34,893 nucleotides of DNA, from assembly GCA_937944275.1 (NCBI GenBank), contig CALDZH010000026.1:1-34893 (forward strand). Reading direction: 5' to 3'. This DNA is from an uncultured Woeseiaceae bacterium (GTDB taxonomy: Bacteria > Pseudomonadota > Gammaproteobacteria > Steroidobacterales > Woeseiaceae). The notes beneath the pieces were generated by a model, which had not been told where the DNA came from, did not search any database, and saw only the letters and a list, made by a program, of their open reading frames with translations. Below, one piece after another: positions 15,596 to 22,821 of this stretch (positions are counted from its first letter, which is position 1; each line of letters opens with the position of its first letter). Position numbers and translations under genes: made by a program.

Positions 15596-16378
15596 CTAAT
15601 AGTTACGGGGCTGACGATCGACTTTGCCAAATTGCTCGGGCTGGTCGGCCGGCGCCGGCAGGTTGTTTCTCGTGCCATTGGCAGCCGATAAGCGTTTTTC
15701 GAAAGCAGCAGCAGGCTTGAAGAACATGTGCGCAAACTTGGACCAGGGCACAGAAACGAACAAGACCGTCGTGAAGATGATATGCAGCCAGAAGGCGATC
15801 ATCGTCCAGTCATGGCCCTTCGCCTGCAGGTAACCCCAAACCAGCGCGAACGTAGCGCTGCCAAGCAGCGAGAGAATGAACAGGTCCGCTTTCATGAGCC
15901 GGAACGGCGAGTTGCCCTCGGCGGCGACATCAACGCGAATGAAAAACCAGAACCAGTAGCCACCGACACAGACCATTGCCGCACCGAGCCACCAGAGTCG
16001 CGGCCAGATTGCGGGAGTTGCGACATCACTGGTCGGATAGAAGAACACCATTGTGGCGGTCGCCAGCGCAAACAGGATAAATCCGTACATTCCCAAAAGG
16101 TGCGCAATGCGTCGTTTCTGGTTGCAGAATTCACCCGAGAGTGCAACGTCAACGACAGCCGTCTTGACGGCCATCGATATCTTTTCCCCGCCACCGACCT
16201 TGGTGCCTGCGGCTTTGGAGCGGGCCATATTGGCGCGAAAATACTGGGCGCTTTTCTTATGCAGGACGTCGTATATCGTGCCGAGCGCGACCAAAATGAT
16301 CATGACGACGATGTACGTCTGCATGAAATACGGTGCTATCAACGCCGACAGCTCGGCGAAGGGATTGCTCGTGAACAT
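15596..16378 (-). CDS. aprM: AprM, membrane anchor of APS reductase
   Basis: The 260-residue integral membrane protein has about five hydrophobic helices (roughly residues 18-38, 92-113, 127-148, 168-184 and 196-214). Several His in or near helices could bind haem. It directly precedes aprBA, the arrangement in which AprM is proposed to anchor the reductase and pass electrons to the quinone pool in place of QmoABC. The family assignment rests on context and topology, since AprM has few sequence signatures. A promoter with inverted repeats precedes it, so aprMBA can be transcribed apart from sat. Confidence 0.88.
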   Translation of the reverse strand: MFTSNPFAELSALIAPYFMQTYIVVMIILVALGTIYDVLHKKSAQYFRANMARSKAAGTKVGGGEKISMAVKTAVVDVALSGEFCNQKRRIAHLLGMYGFILFALATATMVFFYPTSDVATPAIWPRLWWLGAAMVCVGGYWFWFFIRVDVAAEGNSPFRLMKADLFILSLLGSATFALVWGYLQAKGHDWTMIAFWLHIIFTTVLFVSVPWSKFAHMFFKPAAAFEKRLSAANGTRNNLPAPADQPEQFGKVDRQPRNY

Positions 16379-16410
16379 TACATCTCCCCAACGAAGGTTC
16401 GGGCCACCTT

Positions 16411-16455
16411 AGAATATTCTATTTTTCTAATTTTCTGAGAATACTTTGTAATTCT
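16411..16455. promoter_or_regulatory. Candidate operator: four AGAAT/ATTCT half-sites before aprM
   Basis: AGAATATTCT (16411-16420) is a perfect 10-bp palindrome. A second inverted pair, AGAAT (16438-16442) and ATTCT (16451-16455), is separated by 8 bases that include the proposed -10 element. Inverted repeats placed over and just downstream of a -10 are typical of repressor binding. The size fits a winged-helix regulator such as an ArsR-family sulfane sensor, but the regulator is not in the window. Confidence 0.5.
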
Positions 16456-16474
16456 TTCCGGGTTGTTCTGTCAA
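16441..16474 (-). promoter_or_regulatory. Sigma70-like promoter for aprMBA
   Basis: On the minus strand a perfect -35 hexamer TTGACA (16474-16469) is followed after 18 bases by TACAAA (16450-16445), a 4/6 match to the -10 consensus. The predicted start near 16437 leaves a leader of about 60 bases before the aprM ATG. It lies in the 120-bp gap after sat. Confidence 0.5.
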
Positions 16475-16498
16475 TTCGAGATACTACTGATTGCCCGC

Positions 16499-17662
16499 CT
16501 AGCCGTAAAATTCGCGCAGCACGGCGACCACCTCATCGCGGCTGAACTCGGGCGGAATCGACTCTCCGTTGGCGAACATCTCGCGCAGTCGCGTGCCGGA
16601 GATTGCCAGGCGATCCTCGGCAGAATGCGGGCAAGTCTTGCCAGTAGCCATGCCGTTGCATCGGTAGCAGAAGAACGTGATGTCGATCTTGAGAGGCTCG
16701 GTTTTCAGGCTGCCCGCCGCCAGTGTGTCAAAGATATGATGCGCATCGAAAGGCCCGTAGTAATCTCCGACACCCGCATGGTCGCGGCCCACGACCAGGT
16801 GCGAACAACCGAAATTCTGGCGCAGGACGGCGTGCAGCAAGGCCTCGCGTGGGCCCGCATACCGCATCTCGATGGGGTAGCCTGCCTGCACGATCGTGCC
16901 GTCGACGAAATAATGCTCGACGAGCGTATCGATTGCCCTGACCCTCACCTCGGCCGGGATATCGCCCGGCTTGAGTGCACCCAGCACCTGGTGAATCAGC
17001 ACGCCATCGCAGATCTCGATGGCGATCTTGGCCAGGTATTCGTGGCTGCGATGCATCGGGTTGCGCGTCTGGAACGCCGCCACCTTCGACCAACCCTTTG
17101 CCAGAAAAAGCGCCCGCGTTTCGGCCGGACGATGATAGAGACCGGCATAGGTCTCGGGGAAATGCCCTTCGGATAGTGTGCGGACCGGTCCACCGAGATT
17201 GATCGCCCCCTGCGACATGACTTTTTCAACGCCAGGATGCGCCGTGTCCGCGGTGCGGAAAACATGTGAACACTCGAATTCGCGGTCTATCGCGTATTTT
17301 TCCTCGACTGTAAGAATCCCGAGCAGCTCGTCGGTGTCGCCGTCAACGAGCGCGACATCCTCACCGATACCGATACCGTCTGCGAGGTCCTGCGCGCACG
17401 AAAGCGTGATCGGGATTGGCCAGAACAGCCCATCCGCGAGCGTCATGTGCTCACAGCAGCCGCGCCAGTCCGCCTCGCGCATGAATCCGTCGAGTGGCGT
17501 GTACGCACCCATGCCGAGCATGAACAGATCCGACACTTCGCGGCTGGACAATGGAACGCGTTTGAGATGCGCGGCCCGCTTTGCCTCTTCTGCCCTTTCC
17601 GTTTCAGGCAAAAGGAGCGGCATTAAAGAGTCCGAGCCATGTGGAGGAACGAGATTCAGCAT
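16499..17662 (-). CDS. sat: ATP sulfurylase (dissimilatory Sat)
   Basis: The 387-residue protein has the ATP-sulfurylase motifs [12 protein letters not shown] (198-209) with the HxxH pair and GRDHAG (292-297). A likely zinc-binding group C332, C335, C344 is the pattern of the Sat of sulfur oxidisers. It converts APS and pyrophosphate to ATP and sulfate, the substrate-level phosphorylation step after AprBA. The open frame runs upstream to 17998, but that part overlaps the exporter gene and is not Sat-like; I choose the ATG at 17662, 8 bp after the exporter stop, which gives the usual length. It lies upstream of aprMBA on the same strand. Confidence 0.96.
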   Translation of the reverse strand: MLNLVPPHGSDSLMPLLLPETERAEEAKRAAHLKRVPLSSREVSDLFMLGMGAYTPLDGFMREADWRGCCEHMTLADGLFWPIPITLSCAQDLADGIGIGEDVALVDGDTDELLGILTVEEKYAIDREFECSHVFRTADTAHPGVEKVMSQGAINLGGPVRTLSEGHFPETYAGLYHRPAETRALFLAKGWSKVAAFQTRNPMHRSHEYLAKIAIEICDGVLIHQVLGALKPGDIPAEVRVRAIDTLVEHYFVDGTIVQAGYPIEMRYAGPREALLHAVLRQNFGCSHLVVGRDHAGVGDYYGPFDAHHIFDTLAAGSLKTEPLKIDITFFCYRCNGMATGKTCPHSAEDRLAISGTRLREMFANGESIPPEFSRDEVVAVLREFYG

Positions 17663-17670
17663 TTTCTTGA

Positions 17671-18663
17671 CTACCTCAGGAATGTGATGCCGGCAATGAC
17701 GAGCGCAGCGAGTAAGAGCGTCTGTATCACCATGACGCCGATCGGCGCCGGGCCGACATCGGCGAGCGCTTTCAGGGAGGTTTTTACACCCAGCGCAGCT
17801 ACCGCCGTCAGCAGGCACCAGCTGGACACCGGCGTCAACGCAGAATTCACGTCCGGCGAAACCCAACCCATACTGTTGACGATTACGAGGACAACGAAAG
17901 CCACGAGAAACCATGGCAGCAGCGGTCGTTTGTCGGGTGACTCGGCGCGGCTGCGATGGGTTATCAGCGAGATCATCAATACGACCGGCACCAGGCAAGC
18001 GACACGAATGAGCTTCACCAGCGTGGATATTTCGCCCGTTTGATCGGAGATGATGTATCCGGCACCGACGACCTGCGCCACATCATGGATCGTCGCCCCG
18101 AGGAAAATACCTGCGGTCGCGTTGTCATACTGCAGGTAGGTGACGAAAACCGGGTAGGCGACCATGGCTACTGTGCTCAGGGCGGTAACGCCGGCGACAG
18201 TCATGATCGTGTTGCGTTCATGATCCTTGTGCGACGGCAGTACGGACGCAATCGCAAGCGCTGCCGACGCGCCACAGATGGCAACCGCGCCAGCCGATAG
18301 CACGGACTGGTCACCTTTCAGGCCGAATGCGCGCCCGATCAGCCCACCAACGACAATGGTGGCCACGACGCTCGCCACGATGAGGGCAACGACCGGCCAG
18401 CCGAGTTCCGTCACGTCACCTGTCGTAATTCGCAGGCCGAGCAACGCGACCCCGAAACGAAGAATGTTGCGGCTCGCAAAGTAGATTCCTGCCGCGAAAC
18501 GTTCATCCTCGGTAAGAAAGTTGAACGCCATCCCAAACAGCAGCGCATACAACATCGCCGGACCACCGAGCTGGTCACTCACAAATCTCACAGCAAGCGC
18601 GATAGTTGCGCTCAGGAGTAAGCCGGGTATCGCCAGGCGTACCGTATCAATCGTTCTGGTCAT
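17671..18663 (-). CDS. yeiH: YeiH-family putative sulfate exporter
   Basis: This 330-residue polytopic membrane protein (about ten hydrophobic segments) belongs to the YeiH/Cons_hypoth698 family. Family-typical segments are [13 protein letters not shown] and [17 protein letters not shown]. The family is annotated as a sulfate exporter mainly on genomic context, so the substrate is not proven. Here it lies 8 bp upstream of sat, whose product releases sulfate in the cytoplasm, which supports sulfate export. The open frame begins at a TTG (18687), but the ATG at 18663 with AGAGA upstream gives a natural membrane-protein N-terminus. It is divergently transcribed from the sulfite dehydrogenase. 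Confidence 0.88.
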   Translation of the reverse strand: MTRTIDTVRLAIPGLLLSATIALAVRFVSDQLGGPAMLYALLFGMAFNFLTEDERFAAGIYFASRNILRFGVALLGLRITTGDVTELGWPVVALIVASVVATIVVGGLIGRAFGLKGDQSVLSAGAVAICGASAALAIASVLPSHKDHERNTIMTVAGVTALSTVAMVAYPVFVTYLQYDNATAGIFLGATIHDVAQVVGAGYIISDQTGEISTLVKLIRVACLVPVVLMISLITHRSRAESPDKRPLLPWFLVAFVVLVIVNSMGWVSPDVNSALTPVSSWCLLTAVAALGVKTSLKALADVGPAPIGVMVIQTLLLAALVIAGITFLR

Positions 18664-18775
18664 TGATGATCTCTTTTGCTCTGGCAATTGCCGACGGGGC
18701 CAGTAAACTGTGGATCAGTATATTATAATTACCACATATACCCGAATTTTGTCGTAATTGGAGCTGGAGAACCTG
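18664..18775. promoter_or_regulatory. Divergent intergenic region between yeiH-sat and sorAB
   Basis: The 112-bp gap has an AT-rich centre with a symmetric ATTATAAT (18722-18729). It provides a perfect TATAAT on each strand, so it could serve as a -10 in both directions, but I find no convincing -35 at 16-18 bp for either. The plus-strand gene has GGAGA at 18766-18770 as its ribosome-binding site. Confidence 0.4.
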
Positions 18776-20092
18776 GTGGGCGATAAGAAACGCGGCATTC
18801 ACGAACTCTACCGTGCAGACCCCGTGGCTGCAGACAATCAATTGTGGGGACGAAAAAGCGACCCGCTGACACGACGTGGTTTTTTGACCAAGGGCAGTCT
18901 CGTCGCCATGTCGACAGCGGTCGGCGCCTCGATTCCGTTTGCGCACCTGATGCCATCGGGCCTGATTCCGGCGGCACTCGCCCAAGCAGACGCACCGTTC
19001 GAGATTCCGGGCAAAGAAGGCCTGGTCATCCTCAACGACAGGCCGGTCAACGCCGAGACGCCGGCACATCTTCTGGACGATAGGGTCACGCCCGCCAAAC
19101 ACCTCTTTGTCCGCAACAATGGCACCCCCCCGGCTACCGATGGAATTGACGTGGACGCCTGGGAGTTGTCGTTCGGCGGCGAATCAGTCGAACAGCAAAT
19201 AACACTGACGATTCGCGAGCTCAAAGATAAATTCAAACACTACACCTACCAACTGCAGCTGGAGTGTGGTGGCAACGGCCGCAGCGAGTTTGTGCCGCCA
19301 GCCTCGGGCAACCAATGGTCCACGGGCGCGATCGGCTGCCCGGAGTGGACCGGCGTACGCCTGAAAGACGTGCTGAAACATGTCGGCATAAAGGATGACG
19401 CGGTGTACGTCGCTTACTACGGGGCCGACGTTCATGCGAGCGGCGACCCGAGCAAGGTACCTATCTCCCGTGGTGTGCCGGTCGAAAAAGCGCTCGAAGA
19501 CGAGTCCCTGATTGCCTGGGCGATGAATGGCGAAGATATCCCGGCAATGAACGGCTATCCCCTGCGCCTCGTCATCGCCGGCTGGCCGGGATCTGTAGCC
19601 GGAAAATGGCTGAAAAAGATTGTCGTGCGCAACCAGGTGCATGATGGGGCGAAGATGACCGGCACGTCGTATCGCGTACCCTGCAAATCCGTCGCGCCGG
19701 GCACGACCGTACCCGACGACGAAATGTGCATCATCGAGTCGATGCCCGTGAAGTCGCTCATTACATTCCCAAAATCCGGCATCGAAAAAGCTGTGGGACA
19801 AACCCTCGCCTTGCGTGGCCATGCATGGGCGGGCGATCGTGATGTCACCGAAATGCATGTGTCGATCGACTTCGGTGCGACCTGGATCAAAGCCGGACTG
19901 GAACCAGCGGCCAACCGATTCGCATGGCAGCATTGGAGCGCAGAGGTAGCGTTCACAGAGATTGGCTATTACGAAATCTGGGCCAGGGCCACCGACAGCG
20001 CCGGCCATTCACAGCCCATGGTGCTACCCGGATGGAATCCCAAGGGCTACCTGAATAACGCCTGCCACCGTATCGCGATACAGGTTGTGTGA
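18776..20092 (+). CDS. sorA: SorA/SoxC-type molybdenum sulfite dehydrogenase, catalytic subunit
   Basis: The 438-residue protein has a twin-arginine signal (TRRGFLTKGS, Arg 33-34) and a sulfite oxidase-family molybdopterin domain. The molybdenum-ligating Cys is C164 in QLECGGNGRSE, and a dimerisation domain follows in the last about 120 residues. It should oxidise sulfite to sulfate in the periplasm and pass electrons to the cytochrome encoded next. I prefer the GTG at 18776, five bases after GGAGA, over the TTG at 18758, which has no ribosome-binding site. SoxC is the alternative name, but the partner is a small monohaem cytochrome rather than dihaem SoxD and no soxXYZAB genes are seen, so SorA fits better. 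Confidence 0.88.
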   Translation: MGDKKRGIHELYRADPVAADNQLWGRKSDPLTRRGFLTKGSLVAMSTAVGASIPFAHLMPSGLIPAALAQADAPFEIPGKEGLVILNDRPVNAETPAHLLDDRVTPAKHLFVRNNGTPPATDGIDVDAWELSFGGESVEQQITLTIRELKDKFKHYTYQLQLECGGNGRSEFVPPASGNQWSTGAIGCPEWTGVRLKDVLKHVGIKDDAVYVAYYGADVHASGDPSKVPISRGVPVEKALEDESLIAWAMNGEDIPAMNGYPLRLVIAGWPGSVAGKWLKKIVVRNQVHDGAKMTGTSYRVPCKSVAPGTTVPDDEMCIIESMPVKSLITFPKSGIEKAVGQTLALRGHAWAGDRDVTEMHVSIDFGATWIKAGLEPAANRFAWQHWSAEVAFTEIGYYEIWARATDSAGHSQPMVLPGWNPKGYLNNACHRIAIQVV

Positions 20093-20505
20093 TGCGGCAC
20101 ACTGCGTCCATTGCAGGCATATTGGGAGTTGTCCTGCTTTTCTCGGGCTGTTCGAACGAGGAGCCCGCGCCCGAGCCCCTGGCGGAACCGGAAACGCTTG
20201 TCAGGACTGAGCCCGAGTTCGATCCGGTGACGGGTCTCAAGATGACGGGTGACTGGGAAATCGTGCGTGCCAACTGCATGGCTTGTCATTCCGGGAAACT
20301 GATCACGCAGCAGCGCGGCAGCGCGCAGCAATGGCTGACTATGATTCGCTGGATGCAGAAGAAGCAGAACCTGTGGCAGTTCGATCCTGCGACCGAGGAA
20401 AAGATCATTACCTACCTCGCCGACAACTATCCGCCGAGTGATGCCCAACGCCGGGCCGCATTGCCTCACGACCTCATGCCACCCAACCCCTATTCATCGG
20501 AGTAA
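20092..20505 (+). CDS. sorB: Monohaem c-type cytochrome lipoprotein, SorB-like
   Basis: The 137-residue protein begins with a lipoprotein signal ending in LFSGC (C20). A charged Pro/Glu linker and one haem-c site, C62-x-x-C65-H66 (CMACH), follow, with M84 or M88 as possible distal ligand. It would take electrons from the sulfite dehydrogenase at the outer face of the membrane. Its ATG overlaps the TGA of the preceding gene (TGATG), a sign of coupled translation. An in-frame GTG one codon upstream is possible but unnecessary. Lipid anchoring is unusual for SorB, which is normally soluble. Confidence 0.87.
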   Translation: MRHTASIAGILGVVLLFSGCSNEEPAPEPLAEPETLVRTEPEFDPVTGLKMTGDWEIVRANCMACHSGKLITQQRGSAQQWLTMIRWMQKKQNLWQFDPATEEKIITYLADNYPPSDAQRRAALPHDLMPPNPYSSE

Positions 20506-20509
20506 CACC

Positions 20510-20902
20510 ATGCTGGTACCTCCTTCAGACGTCGTTGCAAAAGCCAAAGCAACCATCAAAGAATGTTCTGTAACAGACGCAAAGAACTGCCGGGACTCAG
20601 GCACATTGCTGATCGATATCCGCGAAGTTGCCGAGTACAACCGCGGGCACATCAAGGGTGCCACCCTGTCCTGCCGCGGCATGCTTGAATTCGAAATACA
20701 CGGCATTGTCGAGCGCGCCTGCGCGGATACGTCAGTGGCACCGGAGGACTGCGATATCGTGCTGTATTGCGGCACTGGCGGCCGGTCAGCGCTGGCGGCA
20801 CTGTCTCTCGATGCCATGGGCTATCGCAACGTCAAATCGATGTCGGGCGGCCTCGTCGCCTGGGCTGCCGCGAAACTGCCGTTGGAAACGCCTACGGCGT
20901 GA
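20510..20902 (+). CDS. Single-domain rhodanese
   Basis: The 130-residue cytoplasmic protein has the rhodanese motif LIDIRE followed by the active-site loop CGTGGRS with catalytic C87. It would move sulfane sulfur to acceptors such as cyanide, glutathione or TusA. The gene follows sorB by 4 bp with GGAG eight bases before the ATG. Although next to a periplasmic enzyme pair, it has no signal peptide, so it more likely serves the cytoplasmic relay (TusA, DsrE3A) or detoxifies persulfide. Its 3' end overlaps the convergent metallo-beta-lactamase gene by 11 bp. Confidence 0.9.
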   Translation: MLVPPSDVVAKAKATIKECSVTDAKNCRDSGTLLIDIREVAEYNRGHIKGATLSCRGMLEFEIHGIVERACADTSVAPEDCDIVLYCGTGGRSALAALSLDAMGYRNVKSMSGGLVAWAAAKLPLETPTA

Positions 20903-21818
20903 CGCAGGCGAGATCCTCGGCAAGGATGACCTCACGCTTGTAGCGCTCGCGCACGAGCGCGACGTTTTGCTCGAGACCCGCCAGGCTGCGGGCCATGAAA
21001 TGGCTAAGGACCAACTTGCCTGGGGCCGCCGCCGCCGCAATCTCGCCGATAACACTGGGCGGTGCATGCAGGCGGCGCCCCACCCCCGCCACATTCTCTG
21101 GCACGACCATGTGCATGACGAGCACGGAAGCCCCTTTCGCAAAGTCCGCAAAGGCGGGGTTGCCGCCGTTCTGATCGGTGGCGAACACTAACGTCTGATC
21201 ACCAGCACGTACCCGGAAGGCCGCCGCCGGTACGATACCGTGCGGAACCCTCAGGGCATCAATGTTCAGATCGTCGCTCGTGTATACCGCTACTGCCTGA
21301 CCCTGCGGAACCTCGCGCGGCGTCAGCATGGGGGTGCTGGACGTCCCATCGAGAAAAGCCGACAGGTACGCGTAAGCGCCGTGGTCTTTTCCCAACATTG
21401 ATTGCAGGAAGTCCTTCAGCCCCGGAAATGCCCCATCACCCTGCGGCCCGGCGATGGACAGCGACCGGTCTCGATCCGAAAAATTGCCGGATTTGATCAA
21501 CGCCGGGAAATCGGCCGAGTGGTCTGTGTGGAAATGACTGAGACCAATAAAATCAAGGGCTTCAAATGTCGCGCCTGCCTCGCCAAATCGCAGGAAAGTG
21601 CCGCCACCCGCATCAATCAGTACGCGCGATTTCCCATCAATCCACACGATATAGCCTGAAGACGCCCGTGAATCATCGGCGATCGGCCCCCCGGATCCGA
21701 GAATTTGCAATGCGACGCCCTCGGCTGGCGGGCACGTTGTCGCGGCCTGAGTACATGCCACCAGGGCCAGCCATGCTATCGGCAGGGAAACGATCTTGAT
21801 GAAAATGCGTATTGTCAT
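20892..21818 (-). CDS. Exported metallo-beta-lactamase-fold hydrolase
   Basis: The 308-residue protein has a signal sequence with a possible lipobox LVAC (C22). The zinc-binding signature HFHTDH (H95, H97, D99, H100) and a late SHFMAR His follow. The LQILGSGGP start of the mature part and the arrangement are those of arylsulfatase/RNase Z-like hydrolases rather than persulfide dioxygenases. It probably acts in the periplasm; the substrate is unknown, and an organic sulfate ester is only suggested by context. I choose the ATG at 21818 (GAGG upstream) over the in-frame TTG at 21824. It is the only minus-strand gene between sorA and the hydrogenase. Confidence 0.82.
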   Translation of the reverse strand: MTIRIFIKIVSLPIAWLALVACTQAATTCPPAEGVALQILGSGGPIADDSRASSGYIVWIDGKSRVLIDAGGGTFLRFGEAGATFEALDFIGLSHFHTDHSADFPALIKSGNFSDRDRSLSIAGPQGDGAFPGLKDFLQSMLGKDHGAYAYLSAFLDGTSSTPMLTPREVPQGQAVAVYTSDDLNIDALRVPHGIVPAAAFRVRAGDQTLVFATDQNGGNPAFADFAKGASVLVMHMVVPENVAGVGRRLHAPPSVIGEIAAAAAPGKLVLSHFMARSLAGLEQNVALVRERYKREVILAEDLACVTP

Positions 21819-21871
21819 ATTCAAGCCTCAGGCGTATTCGTATTAACCGACATAGGTTTTGCGCAGTACAT

Positions 21872-21891
21872 CTATTAGTTTTTGCTAATAG
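21872..21891. promoter_or_regulatory. Inverted repeat upstream of the hydrogenase operon
   Basis: CTATTAG (21872-21878) and CTAATAG (21885-21891) form perfect 7-bp arms around a 6-base spacer, ending 14 bases before the ATG of the protease gene. It lies in an 87-bp divergent gap. It could be an operator or an mRNA hairpin close to the ribosome-binding site GAGG, whose first base is within the right arm. Confidence 0.45.
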
Positions 21892-21905
21892 AGGCAACAA
21901 AAAAA

Positions 21906-22406
21906 ATGACCAGCGAAGCGAAATCCATCGCCGTCGTTGGAATCGGAAACAGCCTGCTCACGGATGACGGCGCCGGTATCCACACGCTTGAGCGATTTGC
22001 TGAAGACAACAACGACGATGGTGTCTGTTGTCTCGATGGCGGCACCGTGGGCCTCGCTTTGCTCGATCGTCTCTCCAATCTCGATGGACTCGTCGCACTG
22101 GACGCGATGATTCTCGGCAAACGTCCGGGCGCCGTGACCGTATTGCAGGGCGAGGATATGGATTCCCACCTGCGTAATCAACGCGGCAGCGTACACGAAG
22201 TCGGATTGTCCGACCTCATGGACGCGCTGCGTCTGCGCGGAGAACTCCCGAAACACCGGGCGCTGATCGGGATCGAGCCCGAAGACATGGACTGGGGCAC
22301 CGAACCGACGCCCAAAGTGGCAGCCGCTGTCCCCAAAGCGGCCGCGCTGGCTGAAAACCTCGTGCGCGAATGGCGTACTGACGGAAACCCGGAGGTACGC
22401 GCATGA
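21906..22406 (+). CDS. hupD: [NiFe] hydrogenase maturation endopeptidase (HynD/HupD)
   Basis: The 166-residue protein has the family N-terminal signature GIGNSLLTDDGAG (from residue 12). The Asp in ALDAM and the His in SVHEVGLSDLM bind nickel of the immature large subunit. It clips the C-terminal peptide of HynL after nickel insertion, closing the active site; the matching cleavage site is present in hynL. I choose the ATG at 21906 (GAGG 11 bases upstream) over a TTG at 21882. It overlaps the next gene by four bases and opens the six-gene hydrogenase operon. Confidence 0.93.
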   Translation: MTSEAKSIAVVGIGNSLLTDDGAGIHTLERFAEDNNDDGVCCLDGGTVGLALLDRLSNLDGLVALDAMILGKRPGAVTVLQGEDMDSHLRNQRGSVHEVGLSDLMDALRLRGELPKHRALIGIEPEDMDWGTEPTPKVAAAVPKAAALAENLVREWRTDGNPEVRA

Positions 22407-22795
22407 CAACTCTTGAGGGTATTCAGGGCGCGGCATTTCCGTTTCACGGAAATGTCCGCCCAATTCTGAATGAAGTCATCCACGCCATCGACAAACTGCT
22501 CGATACCGGCGAAGCGACGACGATTGACCTTGCCAGTTTGCCGTTTGGACCGGGCGAACTGGAACACCTGGAGGCGACGCTCGGGACGGGCGAGCTTTCT
22601 GCAAAACTGGATGCGCTGGGAACCAGCCGCATCCGCGAAACGGCCTATCCGGGCGTCTGGTGGTTGGAGCACCGCAACGCCCATGATGAGGTAGTTGGCC
22701 GCTACCTGGAAATAACTCGTACGCCTGAAATACTGAAATCACAGGATGCCGACATTGCTGCCGGCCGCGCTCGCCTGGACGATCAGTCCGAGTAA
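22403..22795 (+). CDS. hupH: HupH/HyaF-like hydrogenase maturation factor (C-terminal domain)
   Basis: The 130-residue protein matches the C-terminal domain of HupH: LGTGELSAKLDALGTSRIRE followed by YPGVWWLEH and a final LEITRTPEIL segment. Full HupH is about twice as long, so this is a short form with only that domain, probably genuine since the ATG overlaps hupD and the flanks are coding. HupH-type proteins help assemble Fe-S clusters of the small subunit or protect them from oxygen. It precedes hynS by 26 bp. Confidence 0.82.
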   Translation: MTTLEGIQGAAFPFHGNVRPILNEVIHAIDKLLDTGEATTIDLASLPFGPGELEHLEATLGTGELSAKLDALGTSRIRETAYPGVWWLEHRNAHDEVVGRYLEITRTPEILKSQDADIAAGRARLDDQSE

Positions 22796-22821
22796 CAGAA
22801 TATTTGCGGGAGGAATACAGC

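Noticed and set aside
17663-17998. N-terminal extension of sat to 17998
   Set aside because: The extra 112 residues are Arg/Cys-rich, overlap the exporter gene and are not Sat-like; the ATG at 17662 gives the right length.
18722-18729. Symmetric ATTATAAT as a proven bidirectional promoter
   Set aside because: The -10 is perfect but no -35 at suitable spacing exists on either strand; kept only as part of the regulatory gap.
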